DNA of 64,000 bases, from the NCBI GenBank assembly GCA_013368325.1, contig JAACJK010000006.1, forward strand, positions 372,001 to 436,000, given 5' to 3'. Both the position numbers and the translations under genes were made by a program. Positions 31,964 to 43,728 of the stretch are shown piece after piece; positions within the stretch are counted from its first letter, which is position 1; each line of letters begins with the position of its first letter. This stretch comes from Ephemerocybe angulata. Taxonomy: Eukaryota > Basidiomycota > Agaricomycetes > Agaricales > Psathyrellaceae. The notes beneath the pieces are model-generated. The model made no database searches, was not told where the DNA came from, and saw nothing but the letters and a program-made list of their open reading frames with translations.

Positions 31964-34900
31964 ATGAACGTTTATACGATTCTCTCCGTCCCCACGGTCA
32001 TCTCATTTCCATCTCCTCGATGCTTAAGGTGGTCCTCTGGAGGCCAACTCGTTTTCATAACGAAATCAGCCGTATACATTTTGGTAGCTCAGAATGTCTT
32101 CAATGCACCGGCTGAATATCACTCACGTCCGTCCTTCAGACACCCGACCATGGTATCAATTTCGACAACGAGTCTCTCATCAAATCTTCGATACCCAAAG
32201 ATCTTCTGGGGAGCCAGCAACCTGTTGCATGGTTCAGAACGATGGTTCAAGACGACAAACTCATGGACGGAACTCGATGGCCAGACCTTTCGCAAGGTGC
32301 CCATTACAGCGGTACTCCGCAATGAACACAAATTGACCTTGTTAACAATACAGCTTGGGGTGCCGTGTCTTTGGGCTCAATTGACGCGTCTATCATGGGA
32401 GCGGAGTGTTCCCCGAGCACAGTGAGCAATGACGGGCAGTGAGTTCCCCGGGGTTCTTTTAGGTATCCCCACTCTGACTTTTGACTTCTACCAGATCTGT
32501 TGTGGCCGTCATGACATCCAACATGGACATATCACTGTGGAAGGCAGATAAGAACTATCTGAAGGGAGAATGGAAGAGGGTAGGTCTCTAATCGTCCGGT
32601 GGGTTTCGGATAACTTCATTACGCCTTCCAGATTGTCGACGTAACTCCTATGCTTCTCGCCCATTATGGTGCTCTTGGAAGTGCCGACCCCTCGCTGGCT
32701 TCTATACTGCGATCCCAGTCAACATGTAAGAACGGCGTTGTGATGTCCTTGTGCGAAATCTCATCGCGGGAAGTCAGGCATGTGCTGGACGTCTCAACCT
32801 GACTTTGGCATGGTACCACATCCACATATCGATGGGTCCTTGCTTGTGGTTGGAAACAGGGGAGGCTCTTTGACGTTCATCAGGTATGGGCGCGCACGCC
32901 ATGACGCAGTATAATTCTGACTCTGTCGCTAGATATGGAAACAGCGATCTCACTCGCATTCTGGAAACAGTGCAGGTTACGTCTGGGTGGGTAACACAGC
33001 TGGGCGCATCGGACTGGACAATGATCCCCGACAAAAATTGTTTGTGTTTACCTCTACCATCGCGTAAGCACTTATCAACATCGCGCCAGGCACCAGTTAC
33101 CTCGCATTTGGTAAAGGGGATGGTGCGGTAGGCCTCGTAAAGCTCGAGCAAACCGCGAATCCCCAGGAGACTCAATTTGCCTTCACGACGAAATACGCAG
33201 TGGCCCTTTCGACAGAATTACTCCAGGAACCTATCATACCTTCTGACAATGCGGGGATAACAGCAATAGAGTGGATAGCCACCACTCAAGGAGCAGTATG
33301 TCCTATTTTACGCTTTCCTGCATATTTTGCTGACCTGACATCGTAGGTGATTCTGATCGTTTGTAAGCCAGGTGTCGTCTATCTCTGGTCCCCTCCCGAG
33401 AGCCCAGGAATGGCCTGGACGGGGGTTAGGTCCTTGGACTTTGAACTCCAGAAAATATCAAGCGCAGCCTCTATGTATCATCCGGCATCTGGAGTCTCAT
33501 ATGCTGGCACAGACGACACCCTGACATTGTCGCTATTCGATGGTTCCATTCATGTCATCCATCAAGTGACTAGCAACCCTCAGTGGACGCCACCTACTGT
33601 CGATACTTCTTGGACATCCAGCAAACTCTCTCGAACATGCCGATCTATTTTCAACAAAGTCGAAAGTGGGGCTATTGATGACAAAGTCATGAACAGGATT
33701 AGCGGGTTTTGCAGTTATGACAACAGTTCTTCGTTTGTTTGGGCCCACGAGTGAGTTTGCGCATTCACACCTCCGTCAATGCCGCGGCTGAGCAGCCCGT
33801 TAGGTCATCAGTCCCATCCGACTTCAGCTATAAGCATGATGCAAAACATAGCAGTACTATCGTAGCAGCTCGTTTGGCGGAACCGATCGACGACAGTGAA
33901 TTCTTACGACGACTAGAAGCAACTCTTTCTCTCAAATGCAGCGGTAGGTAAGACTTCACTCGCCTATTTTCAATTCTCACCCCCCATAACAGTCCGCCGT
34001 TCGATCTCTTTAAATGAGCTGCGACCCATCTTCTTCGGGCTGCATAATCAACGGCGTTTGGAATCTGTTCACGATCGCTTGCTGGGAGTCTTGCAGAAAG
34101 CAACAGAAGACTACTCTCTAAGCGTAACTGTACCCGTTCTGGAGGTGCCCATGACCGATGAAATCAGGGATAGTTTTAGAGAAAGCCTGACTCTACATCT
34201 CTTCGGCTGGGCCGAAACCTCGTCACTACGAATGCGCCTCGCGTTGGCCGACTTCATGTGGAAGTTCTCGATGACGGAGAAACACAGGACGGAGTGTGGG
34301 CAAGTCGCCCAGGGAATTCTAAACGCCATCTCGCAACGAACACTTCGAACGCTCATTCGCCACGTCTCTTCTGCTGTGAGCGGTCTCACGGGTGAGTTTC
34401 CCATTGTTTTGCATCGTCCTGGTTGAACCCTGATATCGTTGTCATCTTTAGCCGACGATATACCATTCATCATGAGGTTGATTGTGCAGTCGCTCCTTCC
34501 TGGGTGTCCACCAGATCTCTCTGGAGAAGGGCAGGCCCTGTCGCTTTCCACACAGCATCTCATTCCTCGCGAAGATGGCCCCACGCCAACGAATAACGAC
34601 TTCACGGAGCAGTGCCCTGCGTGTCATGTCGCAATCCCCCTCGAGGACATCAATTCTGCCGTCTGTCCCAACGGTCATCACTGGTCAAGATGTTCGATCA
34701 CTACATTCATACTATCGACTCCCTGGGTCCGAACATGTGTTGGGTGCAGCCGCAAAGCGTTGCTGCCACCGTCGGTGTCGCGTGCAAACACCGGTGCGGT
34801 GCAGCTCCCACCCTTGGCGAAGGGATGGGTTGTCACAGAGCTCTTGGAAACCGTACATCAGTGTCTGTTCTGTAACAACACGTTCGTCAGTCTCCTGTAG
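31964..34900 (+). CDS. TFIIIC 90-kDa-type subunit (GTF3C4-like)
   Basis: Twelve exons (31964-32083, 32140-32296, 32354-32438, 32495-32579, 32632-32725, 32778-32883, 32933-33039, 33090-33295, 33347-33750, 33828-33943, 33993-34391, 34452-34900) join exactly in frame to 775 residues. The N-terminus matches the TFIIIC delta/beta-propeller pattern (PSPRCLRWSSGGQLVFITK, then TPDHG). Later blades read VVAVMTSNMDISLWK and GWVTQLGASDW. The C-terminus has the paired zinc-binding motif of this family: CPACHVAIP, CPNGHHWSRC, CVGC, and a last CLFCNN. TFIIIC recognises the internal promoter (A and B boxes) of tRNA genes and recruits TFIIIB for RNA polymerase III. The exact orthologue name between fungi is uncertain, so no symbol is given. 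Confidence 0.82.
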
Positions 34901-36009
34901 ACACGAGGTTAGGTGCGTAGTACATCGTTGACATTGTATCATACTTGTCTTGAGCATTTGAGCAGGTTCGACCCTAAAGAGGAATGATAAAGATAAAGCT
35001 GGATCAGTGCTTCTCATGTGGCCGGTCTCAACCATGAGTGTCCTTCGAGTTATATGGGGCTTGAGAACTACGCAAAGCACGTTGAATACCGTTCTTCTGA
35101 TCGCTGTATCTATCGGGCGAGCGTGGCGTAATGCTGAATGGGCGCTAATCAAGTTGGATGACTACACCTCTCACTTATACCAGCTATCATTGATTCACGC
35201 CACAGACTGAGACAAACATGGAAATGAGTTAGCCGATCTCGCTTCGTCGGCATGGGGTTGCTTTTTCCAGTGCAAAGATAGATAATTATGTTGAAGAAGA
35301 ACTTCGAAGATACGATCATGGATTGTCTTTCCTTACTCCTACCCCCCACAATCTATCCAGCTTGACAGCTATCATTGATATTTCACAGCCTTGTTGTCGC
35401 CGGACTTCAGTAATCAGTTCACATGTGTTAAACCTCAACCTCTTCGCATGGTGGTTGACTTGCTTCTGCACACTGGTAAAGCATTGGTATTCTAGTGCAG
35501 AGCAGTAGAGTTGCAATTACACCGTCACGAGCCTGGGTCTTGTGATGATGGGAGATCGGCCGCCTGTCCATTGTTTTGTTCCGACGATGATACCATCAAA
35601 CTGAGGTGCCGATAAGCGCCAGTGGGTTGAAGATATCTCCTCACTGAAATAGCGATACCAACTTATCGATATAGAATTCGTTACACGGTTTGACCTCAAC
35701 TAACGGTTGCTTATCCGGCCCAAGGACTGGTAATTTGAACCGAACTACACGACTTAGTTGCCGCCGAATTGGCATCAAATCAACGGACCAGGCGACTTCG
35801 CGATCTTGGGACAAACGTTGGAGACTTCTTACAACCACGGGGACGCAATGGGCCCGAAAAGTCAACATCAACCGCCCAATACTGATCCCCGGGTACGGCC
35901 CATCGGGCAGCCCCCTAGCGCCCACCACATGCTATCAAAGATCTCTTCTCTTCACCAATTTGGCAGCCTGAGCGCTCGAAGCCGCGAGTGAAGGGAAGCT
36001 AGGAAATGC
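34901..36009. other. Intergenic, nothing recognised
   Basis: Short open frames only, the longest 95 codons on the minus strand at 35641-35928, without recognisable domain. The right end is the upstream region of precursor D. Confidence 0.5.
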
Positions 36010-36057
36010 ATAAATACTGGGGCCTCTCCACTTCATATTCTTCAGCCGGTCTCACCC
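36010..36057 (+). promoter_or_regulatory. Core promoter of precursor D
   Basis: A TATA-like ataaata at about 36010 and the motif TTCTTCAGCCGGTCTCACCC at 36038-36057, 28 bp downstream. It differs at one base from B and C. The start codon is 141 nt after the motif begins. Confidence 0.75.
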
Positions 36058-36178
36058 CACCACTTCTTCTACTTTGCCACACTTCGAAGCGTTGCACGCA
36101 CCTCGTCAATTCTCATCCACTTCATTTATCAAACAAGCCCCACCCCACCTCTTCTATAAGCTAAACCCTTCATACACA

Positions 36179-36967
36179 ATGGTTTACGTTTCCAAGCCCC
36201 TTGTCGTTGCCGCCCTTGTTATCACCCCCAGCATTGCTGCCCCCCTTACTCAGGTTTCTGAGGAGCAATTCGAGGCTCGGGATCAGTACGAGGATCTCGA
36301 CGCCAGAGGGAAGTTTGCGGTCGCCAGGCGTGTCCTGCACCACACAAACACAGCGGCAGGTCACATAGGAACCGCTACGAGGTCAGTGCTACCCTCCCAC
36401 AGCTTGATTCTAAAGCTGATGAACCCCTAGCCTCTGGTCGATGATCAAGGGACAACGTGACATCGACTCAGACCTTGAAGCTCGTGGAAAAGGCTGGGAG
36501 CTCGGCAAGAAGATGTTTGCCTCTGGTGCAGCCGCTGCAGCCTTTGGCACTCTCATCGCACCTATCTTCAAGAGGCCTGCTAAGCCTGTGTATAACCGGG
36601 ACTTCGAGGAGGAGATGTATGAACGCGACTTCGAAGATGATGTCTTTGAGCGCGACTTCGATGACGAGGAGCTTGAACTTCTCGCACGCTACCTGGATGA
36701 AGCGGCAGCGCTGGAGGGGCGCTCCCCCAATTACGGCGCAAGCCTCCTGAAGATTGGAACCTTCCTTGGAAGGAAAGCGAAGTTCCTCGTTCCGGCTGCT
36801 GGCGCCGCTGGCTTTGGCCTTGGGTGAGTCTTTCGGTCGTTTACGCATCAGATAGTAGCGACTAACATCTTTTAAACAGTGTTGCTGCCAAGCTCCGATC
36901 GCGGGATTTCGATGAATTCGACATCTACGAACGTGACATGGAAAGCTCTCTCGACGAGATGGATTAA
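36179..36967 (+). CDS. Secreted modular precursor D
   Basis: Exons 36179-36381, 36431-36823 and 36880-36967 join to 227 residues; both introns are phase 2, as in C. The N-terminus is a secretion signal (MVYVSKPLVVAALVITPSIA, then AP) followed by SEEQFEAR and DLDAR spacers. A first module is cationic (GKFAVARRVLHHTNTAAGHI). After a spacer ending DLEAR comes GKGWELGKKMFASGAAAAAF with a hydrophobic stretch. Then follow three similar acidic units (NRDFEEEMYERDFEDDVFER type) and a last module GTFLGRKAKFLVPAAGAAGF. The tail is acidic and ends SLDEMD instead of DELD. It lies about 7.5 kb from the rest of the cluster, separated by ordinary genes, yet keeps the same promoter layout. Function unknown. 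Confidence 0.82.
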
Positions 36968-37359
36968 GCTCGTCGATGATTTGTACTAGTAATATTAGCT
37001 TACAACAATCGCATTCCTTTTGGCAAAGATTTTGAGCCTTGAGGTCGGCTTGAGAGTGTTGGTGGGGGTCGTAAAGCTCTGGTACGCCCCTTCAAGCCAT
37101 TCGCCTCAGTAAGGGTTTAAACCTGCGGTGTGTATTCTTAAATGAGAAGTTGCTCGAATTAGCCCGCTATACACAGTAACAGGTGTCCGTCTGTGGGGCG
37201 GATGTCGCACAGGACTTGCACAGGACTGGATCACCGGTTTACAGCATCCGTGGGAAACCACAGATAGGCGGGCGCTTAAATGGCCGATCCAAGTTGTTTC
37301 TTCCTTTTCCCCCTTGCATTCATCTAACACCACCTTTACTCCAGCCTTTGGCCCAAAGA
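36968..37359. other. Intergenic between precursor D and the interrupted gene
   Basis: Nothing recognised; contains the upstream region of the gene that starts at 37360. Confidence 0.5.
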
Positions 37360-38916
37360 ATGCGTCCAGGGAAAGACAGAGCTGTTGACGGAGATCTCGA
37401 CCCCGACCCCGACCTTCGAGTTCATGGTATGGAATTCATCGAACCTGTCGCTCATTGTCCAATCGCTAATATTGGCTACCTGCAGATCGTAGTCAGAAGA
37501 ACCCACTCTACACCGTCAGAGAGGCAAAAAATGCAAGTCTGGGAGACAACCATGGTACGATATTTTGGTTCCTACTGTATCCCTACTCTGAATATGCACT
37601 CAACGTTTCCTCAGGGACGATAGTTCAAGGAGCACACTCACCCGAGATATCGACATTCGCTGTCAGAAAGTCAAACATTCGGGACCAGTTTTATATTCAA
37701 GGCGGAAATGTTGGGATTTATCTCACCTCCGATTCAAAATCGCCGGAGATGACATTGCAGCGAATGGGTATCGCTGAAGCGCTCTCCCACCTCGTGTCTA
37801 CCATCTTAGGTTGGGGAACCCCCTCAGACCAGAAAGAAGGGCCGCCGCCCTCTATGGCAGACATGAACATAGAGCAAGGGCATATTTTTTACACTGGATT
37901 ACGAGGAAATAGTGACGTGTCCATCGAAGCCCCTTCTACGTTGTCAGACTCAGTCTTGCAAGATCAAGCGGAGCTCGATTCTGGCACAGAGCCCCGAAAA
38001 GTGGACGCAGTCTCGAAGACGTTAATTCCTCCGCCAAGTCAGTTTGCTGATGCTCCTGTTTTCTCCCTGGTAAGTCCCACAGTCTCTGGTAGCGTAAACG
38101 ACGGATGAACAACTTATTTGTTGATGTTGTAGCTACCACTGAATGAGCTCGCACTATGAGCCATATACACGGTGAAAGTCACCGGGTAGGACCCACGGGA
38201 AGTCATCGGATTTGCACAAGGAATTTACATGGGATACCCGGTGAGTTTCAATGGGTTTTTACTGGATTTTACCTGGATTCCCCAGCAAAAAGTAGTGGAA
38301 TCAGCCCAGTGAACAAACCCGGTGAAACGGACATTAATCCAACAGATTTACCCGTCTGTTTGCCGTCCGTCAAAGGTGGTAAAGACATTATTTCCGGTGT
38401 TTTGCTGGGTACCCCTGGGGTTTCAATCCCAGTGAGATCGCACCAGGACGTCAGAAATTCACAGCAATCCACAGCCGCACATTTCGATGAACTGCCACAG
38501 ATTGCCATAGAATGCCCCAGACCTCAATTTGGCTCACTTTTCACGCCTGGAATCGCCTGGAACTGCTCGTAGAAACTGAATTGAAATCAAATATAATTAG
38601 TATTATACTAGGTCGTGCAATATACAGAATACAGGACAGAAATGCTACGAAACGCGCGCAAGTCGTCAGAAACAGAAGTACAACGAGGGAGGGGGCACTT
38701 ACCGTGAGCGAGCGAAGGTATAGAGTGGCGTAACGCGTTGGTGGTTCCTGGGCTTCGGAGATGATGGTGATATAGCTAAATTGGATATATTAGAGAGTGC
38801 CTTGGAGCGATGGAACTTGGAAGAAAGGGACACACCAACATTGACGGTATGGCAGAGGCAGAGCATCGAGTGTTGATAGCGTGTCGAGAGGTTGTTCATT
38901 GGTGGACCGTGGAGAG

Positions 38917-38968
38917 CGACGAAAGCGATGAAAGTGACGAAAGCGGCGACAGCGACGAAAGCGGTGAG
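38917..38968. repeat. Short 9-bp-type tandem repeat inside the transposon
   Basis: Repeated gacgaaagc / gatgaaagt units; would read as Asp-Glu-Ser if translated. Low-complexity filler within the element. Confidence 0.7.
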
Positions 38969-39941
38969 TACCGCTTCTCAGTGAGCTTAGCCATGGCACA
39001 TGGGAGATGCACAAGGAGGAGAAGGGCATCCAGAAGGGGCGGAGAAACTTAGAACGTCTTGGCAATACTGAACGGGCATCAGGATTTTAGTAACGGCGGG
39101 AATGAGAGGTTCAGACGTACCGAAACGAAAGGGCCAAACCGTGATGGACCCGAGCCGCAACTCGCGAGGGCGGGCTTTGGAGAAGGAAGTTGAACTACTG
39201 GGAGCATTCGGAATCACAATGACCATGGCTCTCACCGTGACACGCGGAACGCACTGGGCGTATTGTGGTTGGATTCGTGCTGGGCGGGCTGGCCCGATTG
39301 CCAGGAGACCCCGGATGGGGTGGCGGGGCCCCGACTACAGTGCTCGATAGCAACCCGCCGGGGGAAGTCGGTGGGGCACCTCCCAGTCGCTATCGTTGCC
39401 GGTCCAGAGGTATAACTTGATCAAGTGCCGGGTGGGCCATGTAACAACGGCGAGGCTTGGGTGTGAGAGCTGGTGGTGGTGGAGGAGGAGAAAGGACTTA
39501 GAAGTTTCAGGCTGCTTGGAAATCTTGAAATACGAAGACAAGCAGCATAATTATACATCCCAAAGTACTAAGCAAAATAAATGAAGGAAACCTGTCACTA
39601 TGAGACGCTGTGGACGGCTGGAGGTTTATGTGTAATGAAAAAGTAGTAGGTCATAGGCGGTATTGCAGCTCTGGGCGGTTGTGGGCAGGTGGCCCACGGA
39701 ATCGGCGGCTCCAGCTTGCTGAGAATTATTCGCGGCCTGGTGCGATCTCACTGGGATTTCAATGGGCGTAATCCAGTGACATTCTCTGGGTGCCACCATA
39801 CTGTGTGAAATAGTGGTATTTTCGAGCTCACATTTGAAATGACTAGGCAATTCAATCGCATTTCATATTACGTAGGTAGCGGATTACAGTGAATGTACAA
39901 AACCGTGCCAGGGGATTATCTATATACAGGGGATGGGATGC

Positions 39942-40635
39942 TCACCAGTGCAGCACACGCAGCGACACCAACACCACCACCAATGAGGAACCTTCCCCCG
40001 ATCTACCGAGACGGCTCAGTACGTCTGCATCCGGAAACACAGCACCCAACGCAAACTCGCCATACTCCAAACAATATGACACACAACCTGCCCAATAGCC
40101 CGCAAAAACAAGCGTCCACCGCCTCCCCGTCCAGTCCGACATCACACCCGCCGCCAACCCCCCAAGTAGTGCACCCAACGTCGTCGCAGACATGATAAGC
40201 TCCTACAACAGGAAAGATAACATGTAGATGTGAGCCCTGGACCGAGTCGGATATCATCGCGTTGAACGAGCGCGATGCCCCATCAAGGTCGCTCAAGGGT
40301 GCTCACCAAACAGCAGCCAGAGATCGCAGAACACAAATCGTCCTATCCTCTCCCTTGGCATATACAGCGCCCTCATCAAGGTCCTCCAGAGCCCGCACGT
40401 CGGCTTCAGGACATCGCGCTTCTCGGAGTCGTAGCTGGGCGCAGCGGTGAGCGCCTCCTCTTTTTTCGTCATGGGGGTCATTAGATGTCGTTGGGCGAGC
40501 CGGCAGTGGCGAGGCGTTAACATGGTCGATAGGATCGTTCGCGTTCACATCGCTGTCGTACGCGTCGCCGTCGTTGGAGTTGGAGAAAAGAGGCGGGGGA
40601 GACGATGGCGTTGGGATGAAGGACCTTGGCGCCAT
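39942..40635 (-). pseudogene. MFS sugar/inositol-type transporter fragment carried in the transposon
   Basis: On the minus strand, 40186 downwards reads SATTLGALLGGLAAGVMSDW followed by TGRRW. This is the third membrane-span region and the D-x-x-G-R-R loop signature of major facilitator sugar transporters. Upstream, 40635-40303 gives a Pro/Ser/Asp-rich soluble start with EDRTICVL, comparable to the N-terminal segment before the first membrane span. Frameshifts and the loss of most membrane spans make it non-functional. It may be host sequence captured by the CACTA element. Confidence 0.7.
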
Positions 40636-43057
40636 CCCGCCCTCAGCGGCATTGTCGTAATTAGGGAGCTAAGGCGAAAGTGAGGCGGTCCCGTCCAAAT
40701 TGGTGTTGGCGGGTTCGAGTTGAGTAAAAAAGAGGGTAGAAGGTAGGTGACGGAGAACAAGAGGCTGACGCGCCGCCTGCGATGTATACATAGAGCATAT
40801 GGTAGACTGCATGCTTGCCGGGGTAACCTCAGGTAACCTCGCTTTTTAGGTGGGGTAACGTTACCTGGGTCAAATATAAATTACCTTGGCATGTATCTAG
40901 GACCTTTATCAATGTGCATTGTCCTTTCTGCCACCCGGAACTGGCCCGTTGTTGCCAGGGAGGCCGAACAAAGGCCGGTGATGAGGAGGGTTTCCGAATT
41001 AGTCAATGCCCCTAACGCAGCCACTGATGGCAATCTCAGGCACTCAGGTCCATTTTGCCCTGACCGTCCTCCTGGTACCTCATCTTTTGTACTCCATTAG
41101 ACTTAAATACATTTATTTTAATATCTACACTAGTTTCTATGCACAAGTGTTGCTGGACAGGGAGTTCGAGGGGTCATCCTGGACCCCCAGGCGAAAATCC
41201 GGAGATTTCCGGAGTCACGTGACATTACCCGGTCAGCCAGGTAACGTACCCGAGGATTCATACATATCAATTTGGAGCTCCGCCTGAACGAACTTGGCAA
41301 TTCAGAGGCTCGAGGGGCTCCCAGTGACTACCCAGTTAAACATGGTCACCCAGTGACAACCCATGGGCCGTATTTCCCCAGAATATTTGACCCAGTGAAC
41401 GGACAGGGAACAGTGCCGGTGAAAACCCACAGGTCCAGTGAATGCCCAGGGACAGCCAGTGAATGCCCAGGGGTACCCGGTGAGCACCCGGTGAATTTCA
41501 CCGTGTATATGGCTCATAGTGTCGATTCAAATTCACTCGGATTGCTGGATAATAGGCCCATCCCAGCCGAGATTTACGTGGGTTCAATGCTGAGCTATGG
41601 CATGGGTCTGGCATGCTGGAATACAAAAACCCACTCTGGAGATGTAGGACCAGTTCTGGGCGATGTGGGTACATTTAGTGCTCAGGATGGCTTCGCCAAG
41701 ATTTTCAATCTTTGGGATGACGAAGAGTCCATCAACCTGACAGTCAAGGCATACGCTGGACTGAAATCATACAAAGCGCCTGTAAGACGGTTCAAGAAGA
41801 CCAAAGAAGGCCGCCTAAGGCGAGGTGAGATTGTGAAATCTCCTGGGGTAGGGGGAAATGTGATATACAGGCCTGACTACTCGTGAGTGGTATTCTCTGC
41901 CATCCCCGCACGCGGCTGGTCACTCATCGATACTCGCCCACGAAAATGCAGAGACATCAGCAACTTCGAAATTCGCTGCACATCTCAGCACGGTGCGGCA
42001 CTCATGCTGACTTCTGCCGCTGACCAGGAGGATCTTGATCACCTTCACACACTCCGCGACCATATCCTTAAGTATCCTGAACTATTCTACAGGCACGCCA
42101 ACGCCATTGAGCGCCTTGGACAAGACGAATCCCTCTATATAATAACTGGCTCTGTCAAGAGCAACAGTTGTGGACTTGCAGCCTTTGGGGAACCCACCGG
42201 ACCAGATGAACATCCCGTGATACTTGCGAACTCAAGCAGGCAAGGGCAGCGCATAGCATCATGGGTTTGGACAAACCAGGGAACCGCGAATACTCAACTA
42301 TCCGATCCCAGTCTGGATGGCATAAAGGACCAGACCCTCTTTCTGCGAGGGTTCAAACTCGACATTTCATCAGACTTCAGATCTACTTTGGGGGGTCCCG
42401 CATCGGGAGGTGGTAGGGATGAAGGGAAATCCGGCGGTGAAGGTAATGATAGGCGAACCGGCGGTGAGTATGGAGATGGCAAGGAAGGTGGTGCTGGAGT
42501 CGGGACCGGCGGTAACGCTGGACATGGTGGCCCCAGCTTTGGCGGAGGGTCCAATGGCACCCTGGGTTCTTCAAGTTCTCAATTTCGTGGAAATGCGGTG
42601 CAAGTTCAGTCATTCCCAGACTCATCTCGTCGGAGGGTAAGTGCCTCGACAACAAATGAACTCGGCCTGCGCTAACACTTGTTTAATAATAGAGCTGCCA
42701 CCCATGCGACATAATTAACGAGTGTCTTTTGCAAGCCGTCCGTGCCTATATTAATACAACTACTACCTATTGACAGCGTTTCGGTATTCTAGACGAGCTC
42801 ATCATTTGCGCTGAGCCATGATGACGACTGGCTGCCTTTCCTGAAGGGTCGATCTATCTGGGAAAGTACGACAAGATCTCCGTAGACACGTTCATTCTAT
42901 GGGCTGACCTGCATACTGATAGGCAGTCCTCCAGGCGCACCACCACTCATAAATAGCTATACTGGTGTATGCGTTATCCAGGGTGAGCTATCCCATCTAT
43001 AAATTGTAATCGATAACTAGTTGCAGTTGCTCAACGGACGGGTTCGATTTTGCAGGT

Positions 43058-43366
43058 GTGGCGTGCCTTGTAACCAATCTAGAAGCCTTGAGAGCTATCG
43101 ACCGCCAGGAGAAGGTCAACAGCTGGCTGGGAGGGGCCCCCCCGTTGAGGAACTGGGCAAGCACCACCGGTGCCATTCATGATCGTCCACTCTTCCCCGG
43201 TGGCATAACGCGGGGTACCCCCTCCACTCCCCCAGTCGTTCAAGGCAAAATTCCAAACCCCTCCCAACTCTCATCTACATCCCCAACGGAGCCATCCACG
43301 GCAAAGACACAAGAACTGAGTGGTATAGAAGCCAAGCCACTGGGGAATACTATGGACAGTGATTAG
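43058..43366 (+). CDS. Possible terminal exon, unknown protein
   Basis: An open frame after a CAG acceptor near 43056 begins VACLVTNLEALRAIDRQEK and becomes Pro/Ser/Thr rich before the stop at 43364-43366. Short exon-like pieces with gtgagc and CAG borders lie just upstream (42920-43055). It may be the end of the interrupted gene or a separate small gene; I cannot decide. Confidence 0.35.
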   Translation: MACLVTNLEALRAIDRQEKVNSWLGGAPPLRNWASTTGAIHDRPLFPGGITRGTPSTPPVVQGKIPNPSQLSSTSPTEPSTAKTQELSGIEAKPLGNTMDSD

Positions 43367-43728
43367 TGATTGACTGAGCTTGACGAGGCCCAGCGCCGTA
43401 CCAGCGTCCCACTGTAACGCTTCTGAAAAAACCTTGAATCATTTTTGAGAGTGACCCGGGCTTGTTTGCATATAATTCGTGACGACAAGGTTTGTTTGAG
43501 CACCCATAGGGTTCGAAGGCGTGCTCTGAGCTCTCCCGTCATGAGCGCACTGTCCCAAAATTCAGCCATGGAACTCCGGGCTACCGTACCCTTACCACCC
43601 TAGCTCTCTGGCGGTATGAGATAAGACCGATGGTATTACAATGCTTGAATGCTTGCGTATGATACAGATGGCGATGATGAATCATGATGAAGTCTTCGGG
43701 TCTTCTGACGAAATGCAATCCGTATGTA

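Larger units (their letters stand above)
38152..41521. mobile_element. CACTA-type (CMC superfamily) DNA transposon, non-autonomous
   Basis: Element of 3370 bp. The ends are inverted repeats of about 35 bp starting CACTATGAGCCATATACACG, with one mismatch between left and right. The 3-bp direct repeat TCG flanks it (38149-38151 and 41522-41524). CACTA ends and 3-bp target duplications define this superfamily. Both subterminal regions are full of short repeats of CCCAGTGA and CCGGTGAA, as is usual for these elements: about 38200-38440 on the left and 41310-41500 on the right, mostly in opposite orientation. I find no transposase, so it would depend on one elsewhere. Inside it are a transporter fragment and an inner inverted repeat (38420-38530 against 39660-39780). 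Confidence 0.9.
37360..42855 (+). pseudogene. Basidiomycete hypothetical-family gene interrupted by a CACTA transposon
   Basis: Left part: exons 37360-37426, 37486-37554, 37615-38069 and 38133-38151. Right part resumes at 41525 and runs to 41882, then 41961 to about 42639, then short exons near 42700 and 42790. The first part reads as a globular start (KNPLYTVREAKNASLG, YIQGGNVGIYLTSDS). The right part carries family blocks PVLGDVGTFSAQDGF, IFNLWDDEE, YIITGSVKSNSCGLAAF, a Gly-rich stretch, HPCDIINECLL and ALSHDDDWLPFL. Removing the element and one copy of the 3-bp target duplication restores the frame with no change. This block order belongs, as I recall it, to a large mushroom family of unknown function. 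In the present state translation stops 8 bases into the element, giving 205 residues. The gene model after 42640 is less certain. Confidence 0.75.

Noticed and set aside
38149..39815. Shorter transposon 38152-39815 as the main element
   Set aside because: Its ends share only the first few bases and lack a matching 3-bp duplication; the 38152-41521 element has near-perfect ends and TCG on both sides.
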